A stretch of 64,000 bases of DNA from Clostridium peptidivorans (GCF_900205925.1 NZ_OAOD01000002.1:1-64000); one strand, 5' to 3'. Shown: positions 43,637-54,395, numbered from the stretch's first letter. The notes: a model not told the origin generated them from the sequence alone. Translations and numbers: made by a program.

Positions 43637-45004
43637 ATGAATATAAAAATAAATATACCTAAAAATCCTGCTTTAGCAATAAAAATGTTAGTTGATGCGG
43701 GATTTGAAGCAGGTGTTGTGGGTGGATGTACCCGTGATGCTATTATGGGTGAAATACCTCATGATTGGGATATATGCACATCTGCTACACCAGATGAAAT
43801 TCAATCAGTATTCAAAGACTTTAAACAACTTACTATGGGATTAAAACATGGTACAGTTGTTATAATTATGGATAATGAAGAAATTGAAATTACCACTTAC
43901 AGAATAGATGGTGAATACTCTGATGGTCGCAGACCAAATAATGTATATTTTACAAAAAATTTAATAGAAGATTTAAGTCGCAGAGACTACACTCAAAACT
44001 CTATCTTTTTTAATGAATTTCAGGGAATTATAGATCCTTTCAATGGGGTATCTGATATTGAACATAAAATTATTAGATGTGTAGGGAATGCAAATAAAAG
44101 ATTACAAGAAGATGCCTTAAGAATTTTAAGAGGCATTAGATTTGCATCTAAGCTAGGATTTAAAATTGAAGAATCTACAAAGACAGCAATGCTTAAAAAT
44201 AAAGAACTTTTAAAAAATGTTTCTAAGGAACGTATTGCAGTAGAATTCGTTAAAATGCTTCAAGGTAAAAATGCACTTAATACACTTGATGAATTTAAAG
44301 AAATTATAACATATATTATTCCAGAAACAAAAGCTATGATTGGATTCCAGCAACACAATCCTTACCATATCTATGATGTTTGGAAGCATACACTTGTTGC
44401 AGTTAATAATGTTGAAGGATTAGTATTAAGATTGACTATGTTTTTCCATGACATTGGAAAGCCAAGCTGCTATACTATTGACAAACAAAAAATTGGTCAC
44501 TTTTATGGTCATGCAGATGCTTCTGCCAAAATTACATCTGAAATCTTTAAAAAAATGAAAATAACAAGCGCAGAAGGAGTTACTGCAGCTGACTTGAAAG
44601 ATGTTATAGAATTAATTAAATATCATGATATTATGATTGAACCAAGAAAACAAAGCGTAAAAAAAATGTTATCAAGATTAGATGGTAATGCAGTACAATT
44701 TTACCGACTGCTTTCAGTAAAAAGAGCTGATGCCTTAGCTCAAGCTTCTAATAAATTAATAAATCGCTTAAAAGAAATTGATACCATTGAAACAATTTTA
44801 GATGAAGTACTTGCAGAAAATCATTGTATAACGTTAAAAGACTTAGCTATCACTGGTAAAGATTTAATTGCTCTCGGCATTCCAGCTGGTAAAAGAATTG
44901 GGGAACTATTGAATCAATTACTTGAAGATGTAATTGATGAAAAGTTACCAAATGAAAAAGAAATATTATTATCAGAAATACAAAAATATCTAAATTTATC
45001 ATAA
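43637..45004 (+). CDS. cca: CCA tRNA nucleotidyltransferase with HD domain
   Basis: The 455-residue enzyme has the nucleotidyltransferase head (GGCTRDAIMG-x4-DWDICTSA), the RRDYTQNSIFF motif, the tRNA-binding domain (EDALRILRGIRFASKLGF) and an HD phosphohydrolase domain (MFFHDIGKP, HADASA). It adds or repairs the CCA end of tRNA. The HD part may remove phosphates. It lies alone, in front of a terminator. Confidence 0.94.
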   Translation: MNIKINIPKNPALAIKMLVDAGFEAGVVGGCTRDAIMGEIPHDWDICTSATPDEIQSVFKDFKQLTMGLKHGTVVIIMDNEEIEITTYRIDGEYSDGRRPNNVYFTKNLIEDLSRRDYTQNSIFFNEFQGIIDPFNGVSDIEHKIIRCVGNANKRLQEDALRILRGIRFASKLGFKIEESTKTAMLKNKELLKNVSKERIAVEFVKMLQGKNALNTLDEFKEIITYIIPETKAMIGFQQHNPYHIYDVWKHTLVAVNNVEGLVLRLTMFFHDIGKPSCYTIDKQKIGHFYGHADASAKITSEIFKKMKITSAEGVTAADLKDVIELIKYHDIMIEPRKQSVKKMLSRLDGNAVQFYRLLSVKRADALAQASNKLINRLKEIDTIETILDEVLAENHCITLKDLAITGKDLIALGIPAGKRIGELLNQLLEDVIDEKLPNEKEILLSEIQKYLNLS

Positions 45005-45021
45005 GTATTATATAAATAATT

Positions 45022-45064
45022 AAGCTATGTTAAGAATATAAACTTTTATCTCTTAACATAGCTT
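45022..45064. terminator. Convergent terminator between cca and the carboxypeptidase gene
   Basis: AAGCTATGTTAAGA pairs with TCTTAACATAGCTT around a loop of about 15 bases, fitted between two converging genes. Confidence 0.7.
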
Positions 45065-45070
45065 ATGATA

Positions 45071-46258
45071 CTATACAGATTTATCAAATAAACTTTTAAA
45101 ATTAAACTTTAAATTGTCTAAAAAATTTGATTTTTGGATATCTCTATCACAATATATCTTAACTTTACCTGATAATTTACCATCTACATATACTTCACAG
45201 TGACCAATTACTTCACCCTTATTATAACGTTTCTTCTCCATATTTACTAAACATTTCTTTTCTATTTTAGTATTAGTTCCTCTTTCTAAAGTAATATTTA
45301 AATCCTCTAAAGCTTTAGCCATAAAGAATTTATCTTCACTCTTACCTATTTTTATTTTTTCTATATCTTTATCCTTTTCTAGAACCTTTTTAGATTCAAA
45401 TTTAGAAAATCCAAAATTCATAAGCATACTTGCGTCTCTATTTCTTACTTTAAAGGTTGGAGCACCCATTATGACTGCAAGAACCCTTACTCCATCTCTA
45501 ACTGCTGTAGTAGAGATGCAATACTTAGCTTCGTTTGTAAACCCGGTTTTAAGTCCATCACAGCCTTTAAAAAATCTTACTAACTTATTATGATTTACAA
45601 GTCCTATAGGTGATTTTCTACCTTCAGATATAGTTTCCATGTATGTACCTGTATATTTTAACACTGTAGGATGTTTTAAAAGTTCTCTTGACATAAGTGA
45701 AATATCAAATGCTGTAGTTACATGCCCTGGTACTGAAAGTCCAGAACAATTTTTAAAGGTTGTATCTTTCATACCTAATTCTTGTGCTCTATCATTCATA
45801 AGTTTTACAAATGCTTCTTCGCTTCCAGATAAATATTCTGCCATAGCTGTTGCCGCATCATTACCTGAAGCAATAGCTATACCCTTTAATATTTCCTCTA
45901 CAGTTCTGACTTCACCTGTATCTAAAAGCATGCTGCTATTCCCATTTTTACCTTTCATCTTTGCATTTTCACTAACAGTCATCTTATCTGAAAGCTTAAT
46001 TTTACCAGAATCTACTGCTTCCATTGCTAAAAGCATAGTCATTACTTTAGTTACTGAAGCTGGAGCTAACTTTTCATGAGAATTTTTTTCATACAGTATC
46101 TTACCTGAATTTGGTTCCATAAGTAGTGCAGAGCTTGCTTCAACTTGAATTCCTCCTTCTTCTTGTGCCTTAGCCTTTACAGGAGAAATTGATACGCAAC
46201 TAAAAACAAGTGTTCCTATTAAAATTTTACTTATTACTTTTTTATTAATTTTTTTCAT
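45071..46258 (-). CDS. D-alanyl-D-alanine carboxypeptidase (DacF/DacA type), copy 2
   Basis: The 395-residue protein has a signal peptide, an S11 domain with the serine motif ASVTK, the SGND motif and KTGFTN, and a C-terminal beta domain with a weakly amphipathic end. It acts on peptidoglycan outside the membrane. The paralogue at 39725 shares the same layout. AGGAGGAG precedes the ATG. It is divergent from the C69 peptidase gene. Confidence 0.9.
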   Translation of the reverse strand: MKKINKKVISKILIGTLVFSCVSISPVKAKAQEEGGIQVEASSALLMEPNSGKILYEKNSHEKLAPASVTKVMTMLLAMEAVDSGKIKLSDKMTVSENAKMKGKNGNSSMLLDTGEVRTVEEILKGIAIASGNDAATAMAEYLSGSEEAFVKLMNDRAQELGMKDTTFKNCSGLSVPGHVTTAFDISLMSRELLKHPTVLKYTGTYMETISEGRKSPIGLVNHNKLVRFFKGCDGLKTGFTNEAKYCISTTAVRDGVRVLAVIMGAPTFKVRNRDASMLMNFGFSKFESKKVLEKDKDIEKIKIGKSEDKFFMAKALEDLNITLERGTNTKIEKKCLVNMEKKRYNKGEVIGHCEVYVDGKLSGKVKIYCDRDIQKSNFLDNLKFNFKSLFDKSV

Positions 46259-46424
46259 ATTTAATACTCCTCCTTCCTTTCAATAGTATTTTCTCCTGGC
46301 TTTCAAAAATTTATCCATTTAAATAAATAATCTAATTTTTAACAAAATGTTGAATGTTTGTTAAAAATCATTGAACGTCATACCATATAATGGTATAATA
46401 TGTAATATAAGGAGGGAGATTAAA

Positions 46425-48236
46425 ATGATTAATAAACCAAAATACCACACTAAAAATTTCAGATTCACAAAATTTTTAATCACCGTGTTTTTTACCTTTT
46501 CAATTATTTTTTCCTTTTCTTCTATAGCTTTGGCAAGTAATACAGGTAGCTATAATGAAGGTTTTCAATTTGGAAAAGAATATAAGAATAAGGTTATACA
46601 AAATGTAGAAAGTATGAAAAACGCAGCCAAATTAAAAAATATTAATTTTTCCAATGTTTACGAAAACGTTTCCACTACTGAAAAACTTTATAAAGAAATA
46701 TTACCTGAAAAGTTAGAATGGATTAAAGGAGTATCTACTAGTACAGGCATCCCTTACAACGATATTTTACTATTTAACACATTTGATAAGAACATAGTAG
46801 GTTTTGAAGGTGAATGTACCACAATGCTTGCTCAAGGTAAATCCTTAAAAGATGGCAAGGGTACTATGATTATGAAAAATCGTGACCAAGGTGCAACTGC
46901 ACTTTGTGAAGTAACAGTTCAAGCTTCCTCTGATCATCCAAGTGATGCAATATATGCAGCTGCAAATATAGACATACCTCAAGTATCAAAAACTTATAAG
47001 TTTGTAGGTAATAGAACTGCTGGTCGTTGGGGACTTGGTATGGGCATTAATGAGTATCAGGTAATTGTTTCTGACAATGATGCTCCATCAAGAGATTATC
47101 TAGATTTTGAAGCAGGATTACATGACAATGATATGATTAGACTTATTCTTGAAAGAGCAAAAACTGCTAGAGAAGGTGTAGAAATAGCGACAAAATTAGT
47201 AGAAAAATACGGACAAGCCTGGAATGGAATCATGTTTGAAATCGGAGACCCAAATGAGCTATGGGTAGTAGAAGTAACTGGCCATAGATGGGCTGCAAAA
47301 AAATATGTTAATACTGTTTCTGCAAGATCTAATCAGTATCAGATAGAAGATGACTATGATTTATGTTCACCAGATCTGGTAAGCTTTGCAGTCAAACAGG
47401 GCTGGGTAGATGAAAATGCTAAAAAAATTAACTTTAAAAAAGTTTATAATGTTTTAGAAGGCTATCCATCAGATAATGATTTAAGCAAAAGAACTCCTAT
47501 AGAAAAGATGTATACCACAGAAATGCGTTATCAAAGAGCTTTATCCATTATGAAAGATAACTTTGGTAAAATTACAATGGATACAATGATGACTGCTGCT
47601 CGTGATCACTATGATACCTATACTTTGCCAAGTGGAAAAGTTATCAATACAAATCAAGTTCCTTTTTATAGTACAGAATATGCGCAATGGGAAGATCATG
47701 AATTTGTAAAACAGTTTCCAAAGGAAGATATAGTTAACTCAAATTTATATATTCGTGGTGCATGCAGCCATGATTTAGGTTGGGGCCGTACTGTTGCTTC
47801 AGGACTTCTTGTTGCAAGACCAGATGTACCTAATGAATTAGGTTTAATGTTACATTCATTTTCACCACCATGTAGCTCAGTTTATGTTCCATTTTATGTT
47901 GGTATAGATAAAGTACATCCTGACTTTGAAACACCAAAGGCTGCATCTTTATTTCAACAGATAGATACAAGAACCTTCGGTTTCTACTCTCTTTATCATG
48001 ATGCTATACGTTCAAAATTCGCCCCTTATGAAAAAACTACATTTGAAGAGCTTCCTGAAATTGAAAAACAATATATGGAACTAAATAAGAAAGATACAAA
48101 AAAAGCCAGTGACCTTTTAAATAGCTATATAATGAATAAATGTAGTGATGCCTTAACGCTGGCTAATGAAGTTCAAGATGAAATAACTAAAATATCTGTA
48201 GATAAAAATGGGTGGACTCCAAGAAAAGAAAAGTGA
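46425..48236 (+). CDS. Secreted C69-family dipeptidase-like protein
   Basis: The 603-residue protein has a long signal segment (about residues 14-36, ending ALAS), an N-terminal region of about 90 residues, and an N-terminal-nucleophile (PepD-like) peptidase domain with the candidate nucleophile Cys131 in GECTTML and the KNRDQG motif. In classic C69 enzymes the Cys is at or near the N-terminus, so this protein would need processing or differs in mechanism. The start at 46425 has AAGGAGGGAG upstream. A possible promoter TATAAT lies near 46386. Confidence 0.82.
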   Translation: MINKPKYHTKNFRFTKFLITVFFTFSIIFSFSSIALASNTGSYNEGFQFGKEYKNKVIQNVESMKNAAKLKNINFSNVYENVSTTEKLYKEILPEKLEWIKGVSTSTGIPYNDILLFNTFDKNIVGFEGECTTMLAQGKSLKDGKGTMIMKNRDQGATALCEVTVQASSDHPSDAIYAAANIDIPQVSKTYKFVGNRTAGRWGLGMGINEYQVIVSDNDAPSRDYLDFEAGLHDNDMIRLILERAKTAREGVEIATKLVEKYGQAWNGIMFEIGDPNELWVVEVTGHRWAAKKYVNTVSARSNQYQIEDDYDLCSPDLVSFAVKQGWVDENAKKINFKKVYNVLEGYPSDNDLSKRTPIEKMYTTEMRYQRALSIMKDNFGKITMDTMMTAARDHYDTYTLPSGKVINTNQVPFYSTEYAQWEDHEFVKQFPKEDIVNSNLYIRGACSHDLGWGRTVASGLLVARPDVPNELGLMLHSFSPPCSSVYVPFYVGIDKVHPDFETPKAASLFQQIDTRTFGFYSLYHDAIRSKFAPYEKTTFEELPEIEKQYMELNKKDTKKASDLLNSYIMNKCSDALTLANEVQDEITKISVDKNGWTPRKEK

Positions 48237-48412
48237 TGGTTTATTTAAATGGCAATTTAATAGACTATCATAGCAAAGTAGCTTTATTAGATGAAAAATC
48301 TCCTTCATATCTTCAAACAAAGTTTGTATTTGATTAGCTGGATATAATGTAGATATGAATAAAAATTCTCAAGGTCAATTAATTGTTATCATAACAAATA
48401 AATAAACACAAA

Positions 48413-48458
48413 ATATTATAGAGAGTATTACATGTTAGTGTAATACTCTCTATAATAT
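48413..48458. terminator. Convergent terminator between the C69 gene and pdp
   Basis: A perfect 20-bp stem (48413-48432 with 48439-48458, core GAGAGTATTACA) encloses a 6-nt loop. Its right arm reaches the pdp stop codon. Confidence 0.8.
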
Positions 48459-49762
48459 TATCTTACTATATCGTATATAAGTGGAATTATATCTTCATAT
48501 TCATTACTTATAACATAATTATTTAATATGTCTTTTTTAGCCTTCTCTGCCTTATTTATATCATTAGCATGTATATATGCTAAAATGTCACCTTTATTTA
48601 CTTTATCTCCTCTTTTTTTATTTAAAACTATTCCAACAGAAAGATCTATTAAATCTTCCTTAGTAGCTCTTCCAGCACCTAGCTCCATAGCTATAATTCC
48701 TATACTTTCTGCATGTATCTTATTTACATACCCATCTTCTTTACTTTCTACAGGAATTATAAACTCTGATTTAGGGAGCTTTTCTGTATCGTCTATACAA
48801 GAAGGTTCTGAACCTTGAGCAATTACAAACTCTTTAAGCTTATTTAATGCTTTGCCACTTTCAATAGTATCCATAAGCATTTTTCTTGCTTCCTCATCAC
48901 TGCTAGCTTCTCCTGCTAAAATTACCATTTGAGCTCCCAGTGTCAAACATAACTCCAATAAATCCTTTGGACCGTTCCCCTTTAATGTATCTATAGCTTC
49001 TTTAACTTCCAAAGCATTTCCTATTGCAAATCCTAGCGGTTGATCCATATCTGAAATTATAGCTATTACCTGTCTTCCTACATGATGACCTATATCAACC
49101 ATTTCTTGTGCAAGCTTATGTGCATCTTCTTTAGTTTTCATGAAGGCTCCTTCTCCAACTTTAACATCTAGTACTATTGCATCTGCACCTGAAGCAATTT
49201 TTTTACTCATTATACTGGATGCTATTAGAGATATATTATCTACAGTGGCTGTAACATCTCTTAATGCATAGAGTTTCTTATCTGCCGGAGCCAAGTTACC
49301 TGTTTGGCCTCCTACTACAAGTTTTATATTGTTTACGTTTTCTATAAACTTTTCTTCACTCATCTCTACTGAAAATCCTTTAAAAGCCTCTAATTTATCA
49401 ATAGTCCCCCCTGTATGTCCAAGGCCCCTTCCAGACATTTTAGCTACTGGTATTCCAAGTGCTGCTACCATAGGCCCAAGTACTAGTGTAGTGGTATCCC
49501 CTACCCCTCCTGTACTATGCTTATCTACTTTTATTCCATGTATTTTAGATAAGTCTAAAATATCACCTGATCCTGCCATAGCCATAGTTAAGTCTGCAGT
49601 CTCTCTTTTACTCATCTTTTGAAAAAATATAGCCATAAGTAACGCAGATGCTTGATAATCTGGTATATTACCCTTAGTATAATTTTGTATAAAATATTCT
49701 ATTTCTTCCTTAGCAAGCTCATTCCCATTTCTTTTTTTAAGTATAATATCATACATTCTCAT
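48458..49762 (-). CDS. pdp: Pyrimidine-nucleoside phosphorylase
   Basis: The 434-residue enzyme splits uridine or thymidine with phosphate. It shows the family signature [17 protein letters not shown], the glycine-rich [10 protein letters not shown] and the K-x8-S region [21 protein letters not shown] precedes the ATG at 49762. It forms a nucleoside salvage cluster with the two purine nucleoside phosphorylases upstream, from which a hairpin separates it. Confidence 0.94.
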   Translation of the reverse strand: MRMYDIILKKRNGNELAKEEIEYFIQNYTKGNIPDYQASALLMAIFFQKMSKRETADLTMAMAGSGDILDLSKIHGIKVDKHSTGGVGDTTTLVLGPMVAALGIPVAKMSGRGLGHTGGTIDKLEAFKGFSVEMSEEKFIENVNNIKLVVGGQTGNLAPADKKLYALRDVTATVDNISLIASSIMSKKIASGADAIVLDVKVGEGAFMKTKEDAHKLAQEMVDIGHHVGRQVIAIISDMDQPLGFAIGNALEVKEAIDTLKGNGPKDLLELCLTLGAQMVILAGEASSDEEARKMLMDTIESGKALNKLKEFVIAQGSEPSCIDDTEKLPKSEFIIPVESKEDGYVNKIHAESIGIIAMELGAGRATKEDLIDLSVGIVLNKKRGDKVNKGDILAYIHANDINKAEKAKKDILNNYVISNEYEDIIPLIYDIVR

Positions 49763-49813
49763 ACATATCACCTCATGTTAATTAATAGTTAGTAGTTAAT
49801 AATTAAGAGTTAG

Positions 49814-49846
49814 AAAGGATTTTTTCTGAAATTCCAGAAAAAATCC
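49814..49846 (-). terminator. Hairpin between the purine and pyrimidine phosphorylase genes
   Basis: AGGATTTTTTCTG and its complement pair around a short loop. TTAATTATTAACT-type repeats surround it on both sides, so this could be a terminator or part of a small dispersed repeat. Confidence 0.5.
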
Positions 49847-49868
49847 TACCTAAATCATCAATTATTAA

Positions 49869-50690
49869 CTATAAATTTTTAACTATTTGTTTTACTAAGT
49901 TTACAAACTTAGCCATTGCTTTATTTGCTGTTTCTACTACTTTTGCATGATCTAATGGTTCTAAATTATCAGCTATAGCCATATCAGTTATACATGAAAT
50001 CCCAAGCACTTTCATTCCCATATGATTTGCTGCTATTACTTCTGGTGCTGTAGACATTCCCACTGCATCTCCACCTAATATTCTAAGCATTTTAAGTTCT
50101 GCTGGTGTTTCATAAGTTGGTCCTGAAACCGCAGCGTATACTCCCTTTTGAACCTTTATATTTAGTTTTGTTGCAGATTCTAGGGCAAGTTTTACTAAAT
50201 CTCTGTTGTATGCACTAGACATATCTGGAAATCTTGGTCCTAATTCTTCAAAATTTCTTCCTATAAGTGGATTAGTGCCCATAAAGTTTATATGATCTGT
50301 AATTATCATTAGGTCTCCTGGTTCAAACTCTGGATTCATTCCACCTGCTGCATTTGAAACTAATATATTTTCTACACCTAAAGCTTTCATTACCCTTACC
50401 CCAAATACTACTTGATCCATAGCGTATCCTTCATAGTAATGAAACCTTCCATTAAAGGCTATTACCTTTTTACTTTCTAATTCTCCAATAATTAACTCTC
50501 CCTTATGTCCTGCAACTGTAGATACAGGAAATCCAGGAATCTCCTCATATTTTATTACTTTTTTATTTTCTATATCATTTACTATACTTCCAAGTCCAGT
50601 TCCCAGTATTATTGCTGTATCGAATTTGCTATTATCTATACTTTGTATATATTTCTTTCCATTTTCTATCTTTTGCAGTAGATTTTCCAT
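49869..50690 (-). CDS. Purine nucleoside phosphorylase, copy 1
   Basis: The 273-residue enzyme has the family signatures ILGTGLGSI, GRFHYYEGY, VSNAAGGMNP and the guanosine-site YAAVSGPTYETPAE. It cleaves inosine or guanosine with phosphate. The ATG at 50690 is preferred over the GTG three codons earlier, which is too close to GGAG. It follows a close paralogue by 21 bp, a tandem duplication. Confidence 0.92.
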   Translation of the reverse strand: MENLLQKIENGKKYIQSIDNSKFDTAIILGTGLGSIVNDIENKKVIKYEEIPGFPVSTVAGHKGELIIGELESKKVIAFNGRFHYYEGYAMDQVVFGVRVMKALGVENILVSNAAGGMNPEFEPGDLMIITDHINFMGTNPLIGRNFEELGPRFPDMSSAYNRDLVKLALESATKLNIKVQKGVYAAVSGPTYETPAELKMLRILGGDAVGMSTAPEVIAANHMGMKVLGISCITDMAIADNLEPLDHAKVVETANKAMAKFVNLVKQIVKNL

Positions 50691-50711
50691 TTTTGTCACT
50701 ACTCCTTGTAA

Positions 50712-51527
50712 TTACATTTTTTCTACAATGCTTGTAATAAGCTTAGTAAAGGTATCTTTAACTTTATTAGAAGTTTCTATTACTTCTTCATGATTTAATG
50801 GTTGATCTAATATTCCTGATGCCATATTTGTAATACATGAAATACCAAGAACTTTAAGTCCTGCATGCTTTGCAACTATTACTTCAGGCACTGTAGACAT
50901 ACCAACTGCATCTCCACCTATTATTCTTATCATTTTTACTTCAGCTGGTGTTTCATAAGTTGGCCCTGGCATCATAACATAAACTCCTTTTTGAACATTT
51001 ATATTATAAGTTTTTGCAACTTTTTCTGATAAATTAATTAAATCCTTATCATAAGGCATACTCATATCAGGAAATCGTGGCCCAATTTGTTCTTCATTTT
51101 TTCCTATTAAAGGGTTATTAAGTACAAAATTTATATGATCTTCAATAATCATTAAATCTCCTGGATTAAAGTTTGTATTTACTCCTCCTGCTGCATTTGT
51201 AACAACTAAAGTTTTTATGCCTAAAAACTTCATTATATGTATAGGAAGAGCAATTATTTCCATAGGATGACCTTCATAATAATGAATTCTTCCCTGCATC
51301 ATTACTACATCTTTCCCACTTAATTTACCAAACACATATTGTCCAGCGTGACCTGCTACAGTGGATTTAGGCATATTCGGTATATCCTCATATTTCACTA
51401 TAACTTTATTTTCTACTTTTTCCGCTAAATCTCCCAAGCCTGATCCAAGAATTATACCTATCTCAGGAGAGATATTTATTTTTGATTTTACAAAATTTAC
51501 GCTTTCTATTACCTTTTCTAAGTTCAT
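50712..51527 (-). CDS. Purine nucleoside phosphorylase, copy 2
   Basis: The 271-residue paralogue shares the same signatures (LGSGLGDL, GRIHYYEGH, VTNAAGGVN, PGPTYETPAE) but differs in the start of the guanosine-site loop (MMPG instead of AVSG). The two copies may prefer different purines. AAGGAGG precedes the ATG. It lies 14 bp after the recombinase gene on the same strand. Confidence 0.92.
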   Translation of the reverse strand: MNLEKVIESVNFVKSKINISPEIGIILGSGLGDLAEKVENKVIVKYEDIPNMPKSTVAGHAGQYVFGKLSGKDVVMMQGRIHYYEGHPMEIIALPIHIMKFLGIKTLVVTNAAGGVNTNFNPGDLMIIEDHINFVLNNPLIGKNEEQIGPRFPDMSMPYDKDLINLSEKVAKTYNINVQKGVYVMMPGPTYETPAEVKMIRIIGGDAVGMSTVPEVIVAKHAGLKVLGISCITNMASGILDQPLNHEEVIETSNKVKDTFTKLITSIVEKM

Positions 51528-51541
51528 ACAATGTCCTCCTT

Positions 51542-52420
51542 TTATGCCCTAGGATGTGCTTTTTTATACACTTCTGCAATTTTGCTTTTCCTAGATATAC
51601 TTGAATATATTTGAGTTGCAGCCATATCTTTATGCCCTAAAAGTTCTTGAACAGATTTTATATCTGCTCCATTTTGTAAAAGATGGACTGCAAAAGAATG
51701 CCTTAATGTGTAAGAAGTTATTTCTTTATTTATTCCTGCTATTTTTGCATATTGTTTTATTATCTTCCAAAAACCTTGCCTTGTCATTTTAGTACTTTGT
51801 AAATTTAGAAATAAATAATCTAAATTATATATATTAAGCAAATTTCTTATTTTAAGATAATTATTAATACAATCTACTGCATAACTTCCTACTGGTATTA
51901 TTCTTTCTTTATTTTTGCTTCCCCTACATTTTATATACGATAATTTAAGATTAACATCAAAAGTTGTTATATTTAAAAGTTCAGTAACCTTTACTCCAGT
52001 TGCATACATTACCTCAAGCATAGCTTTATCTCTTATGCCCTTTTCTGTTGTTAAGTCTGGAGCATTAAGAAGCTTATTAACTTCTTCTACCGTAAGTATT
52101 TGGGGCATATTACGTTCTATTTTAGGTATTTCATAATTTATAACAGGGTCTTCATTTATAATCCCTTGCTTGTTTAGGTATTTATAAAAATTTCTTATAG
52201 CAATTATGTTTCTTACAATAGATGAATTAGCCTTTTTATTTTTATGAAGTTCTTTGACAAAAGCCATTATACTTATTTCATCCACAACTTTTAAATCCTC
52301 ATCCCTAAATAAAAGAAATTTTAAAAATCTATCTATATCTCTTTTATATGCATCTAAAGTATTCTTACTCATATTTTTACTCTTTAAATAATTAATATAC
52401 CTTAATAGAAATTCATCCAT
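51542..52420 (-). CDS. XerD-like tyrosine recombinase with altered catalytic motifs
   Basis: The 292-residue protein has the N-terminal SAM-like core-binding domain and the C-terminal catalytic domain of Xer recombinases, with the position typical of xerD in Firmicutes next to nucleoside phosphorylase genes. The nucleophile Tyr (QIYSS), beta-hairpin Lys and second Arg are present. However, the first catalytic Arg, normally in TGLR-x-x-EL, is Lys here (TGVKVTEL). The His of HxxR is Tyr (YTLRHSF). The final His is kept in LLGH. Activity may be lost or changed, so a chromosome-resolution role is uncertain. Confidence 0.85.
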   Translation of the reverse strand: MDEFLLRYINYLKSKNMSKNTLDAYKRDIDRFLKFLLFRDEDLKVVDEISIMAFVKELHKNKKANSSIVRNIIAIRNFYKYLNKQGIINEDPVINYEIPKIERNMPQILTVEEVNKLLNAPDLTTEKGIRDKAMLEVMYATGVKVTELLNITTFDVNLKLSYIKCRGSKNKERIIPVGSYAVDCINNYLKIRNLLNIYNLDYLFLNLQSTKMTRQGFWKIIKQYAKIAGINKEITSYTLRHSFAVHLLQNGADIKSVQELLGHKDMAATQIYSSISRKSKIAEVYKKAHPRA

Positions 52421-52481
52421 GTTTTTTCTTCTCCTATGTATCTATATAATATATTACTTCCACAAAACGATGAAAAATCCT

Positions 52482-52712
52482 CTAATACTTTAAAAATTCC
52501 TGAAATATATATATATAATTATATAATACGTCAATATTTCTATTAATAATATTGTATACCAAAACACTATTATCATAAACTGCTACTTTATCAATAAAGT
52601 AATAAAAAAATATATCTAAAATAAAAGGAAAAATTTCTCCAAAGAATAACAGTATTAAAAAACACTTTATTATTTTTACTACTAGGGATTCTTCTAAAAC
52701 TCTTATATTCAT
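52482..52712 (-). CDS. Unrecognised small membrane protein (76 aa)
   Basis: The product has one long hydrophobic stretch (about residues 10-40, FLILLFFGEIFPFILDIFFYYF) and a Tyr/Asn-rich tail. GGAGGAG precedes the ATG at 52712, which I prefer to longer starts. It follows spoIIM by 44 bp on the same strand. No family was recognised. It may be part of the sporulation unit. Confidence 0.55.
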   Translation of the reverse strand: MNIRVLEESLVVKIIKCFLILLFFGEIFPFILDIFFYYFIDKVAVYDNSVLVYNIINRNIDVLYNYIYIFQEFLKY

Positions 52713-52756
52713 AATTTCTCCTCCCAGCATGTCCCATATCACTTATAAATATATTT

Positions 52757-53383
52757 TTATATAATTATTTTTAATATATTAGGAATTATATAAGCTTCCA
52801 CAAAGAACCCAATAAACATTACAGCTATTATAGCCAAAAATGAACAAGAATAGCTTAACATCTTAATCCATATATTTTCTTTTACCCTTCTATCAATTCT
52901 TTCTTTAAGAAAATTAAGAGAAAATTCCATAGCAAGCACTGATGCAATTATCATGCAAGGTATATATATTATATTTTGAACAATAACTCCAAATATTGCA
53001 ATACCTATTCCCTTTAATCCTACTGAATTAATTATAAAACTTATTGTAAATCCTAATGTATATCCCTTTACAATTCCAATTATAAGTATCACAGGGATTC
53101 CTACCATAGTCATTCCTAATAACCATATAAATATTACAAATGGAATATTACTTCTTATAGTATTTAAAAATACTCCTTTATAATTTAAGCTTTCTGAACT
53201 CAAATATTCAGTAAAATTTTGAAAATAACTTATTAAATCTGTTTTATATATATCTCCCATATATTTTACTGTATATACTCCAAGTACCATTCCTGTAAAT
53301 ATACATATTAAACTTATAACATAAAGCCAAAAATTTTCTTTTATATGATCATTTAAGCCCAAAACAAAATTATTTCTGCTCAT
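52757..53383 (-). CDS. spoIIM: Stage II sporulation protein M
   Basis: The 208-residue membrane protein has five predicted helices, the SpoIIM-family pattern and a charged N-terminus. SpoIIM works with SpoIID and SpoIIP in the mother cell to degrade septal peptidoglycan during engulfment. The location between xerD and spo0A is consistent with clostridial genomes. Confidence 0.9.
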   Translation of the reverse strand: MSRNNFVLGLNDHIKENFWLYVISLICIFTGMVLGVYTVKYMGDIYKTDLISYFQNFTEYLSSESLNYKGVFLNTIRSNIPFVIFIWLLGMTMVGIPVILIIGIVKGYTLGFTISFIINSVGLKGIGIAIFGVIVQNIIYIPCMIIASVLAMEFSLNFLKERIDRRVKENIWIKMLSYSCSFLAIIAVMFIGFFVEAYIIPNILKIII

Positions 53384-53471
53384 ATATTTTCCCCCTTGTT
53401 ATTCACCTCTTAATATTTATGAATAAAGTGCTGAAAATATACTAATATACATCTAGAAATTCATTTCAAAT

Positions 53472-53502
53472 AAAAACTCCGTAAAAATTACGGAGTTTTT
53501 AT
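53472..53502 (-). terminator. Terminator after spo0A
   Basis: AAAAACTCCGT and ACGGAGTTTTT pair around a short A/T loop. It is G/C-based with T and A runs, right after the spo0A stop. Confidence 0.8.
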
Positions 53503-53526
53503 TAAACCATTATTTTAAGCATTATT

Positions 53527-54348
53527 TTAAGCATTATTTGATGCTCTATTTTTAAGTCTTAACTTATCAGCAACCATAGCAATAAATTCACTATTTGTAG
53601 GCTTGCCCTTGTCATTGTGTATAGTATAGCCAAATATTCTATTTATGGTATCTACTTGCCCTCTAGACCAAGCTACTTCAATAGCATGCCTTATAGCTCT
53701 TTCCACCCTGCTTGCAGTTGTATTAAACTTCTTAGCAATAGATGGATATAATTCCTTAGTGACTGCTGAGAGAAGTTCCATATCATTTACAACCATTGTG
53801 ATTGCTTCTCTTAAATACATGTACCCTTTTATATGCGCAGGAACCCCTATTTCATGAATTATATTTGTGATTTCTGCTTCTAAGTCCATAGGCTCATTTT
53901 TATTAACCCTTACTTCAACATTTTCTGATATTGGAACACTTTTTTTCACTTCATCGCTTGATATTGTGTTATTAAACATCTGTCTTATTCTCTTAGTAAA
54001 TACATCCATATCAAATGGTTTTACTACATAATAATCTGCTCCTAATGTAATTGCTCTTTGAGTAATTTTATCTTGTCCTACTGCAGATAAGACTATTATT
54101 CTAGGCATAGGATCTATATTCATTCCGTTTAGTCTCTCTAGAACTCCTAATCCATCTAGATGCGGCATAATAATATCTAAAACAACTAAATCAGGCTTTT
54201 TTTCCTCAATTAATTTTAAAGCCTCTAGACCATCCTTAGCTATACCAACTACCACAATATCTCTTTGGTTTAATAAATAATCGTTTAAAATGTTACAAAA
54301 CTCTTTGTTATCATCTGCAATAACTACATTAATTTTTGAATCTACCAT
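53527..54348 (-). CDS. spo0A: Sporulation master response regulator Spo0A
   Basis: The 273-residue protein has a receiver domain ([20 protein letters not shown]) and the unmistakable DNA-binding domain with [19 protein letters not shown] as the recognition helix. Phosphorylated Spo0A starts sporulation and in clostridia solvent or acid shifts. Upstream DNA has a perfect 0A box and a sigma-H-type promoter, so it is autoregulated. It is monocistronic. Confidence 0.97.
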   Translation of the reverse strand: MVDSKINVVIADDNKEFCNILNDYLLNQRDIVVVGIAKDGLEALKLIEEKKPDLVVLDIIMPHLDGLGVLERLNGMNIDPMPRIIVLSAVGQDKITQRAITLGADYYVVKPFDMDVFTKRIRQMFNNTISSDEVKKSVPISENVEVRVNKNEPMDLEAEITNIIHEIGVPAHIKGYMYLREAITMVVNDMELLSAVTKELYPSIAKKFNTTASRVERAIRHAIEVAWSRGQVDTINRIFGYTIHNDKGKPTNSEFIAMVADKLRLKNRASNNA

Positions 54349-54395
54349 AAACCTACTCCCCTTTTCAAATTAATTCCCATATCTTAACAAATAAT

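Noticed and set aside
48240..48410. Possible gene remnant after the C69 peptidase
   Set aside because: Short frames (for example a 16-codon one ending IIITNK-like) have stops in all frames and no recognisable family, so nothing can be named.
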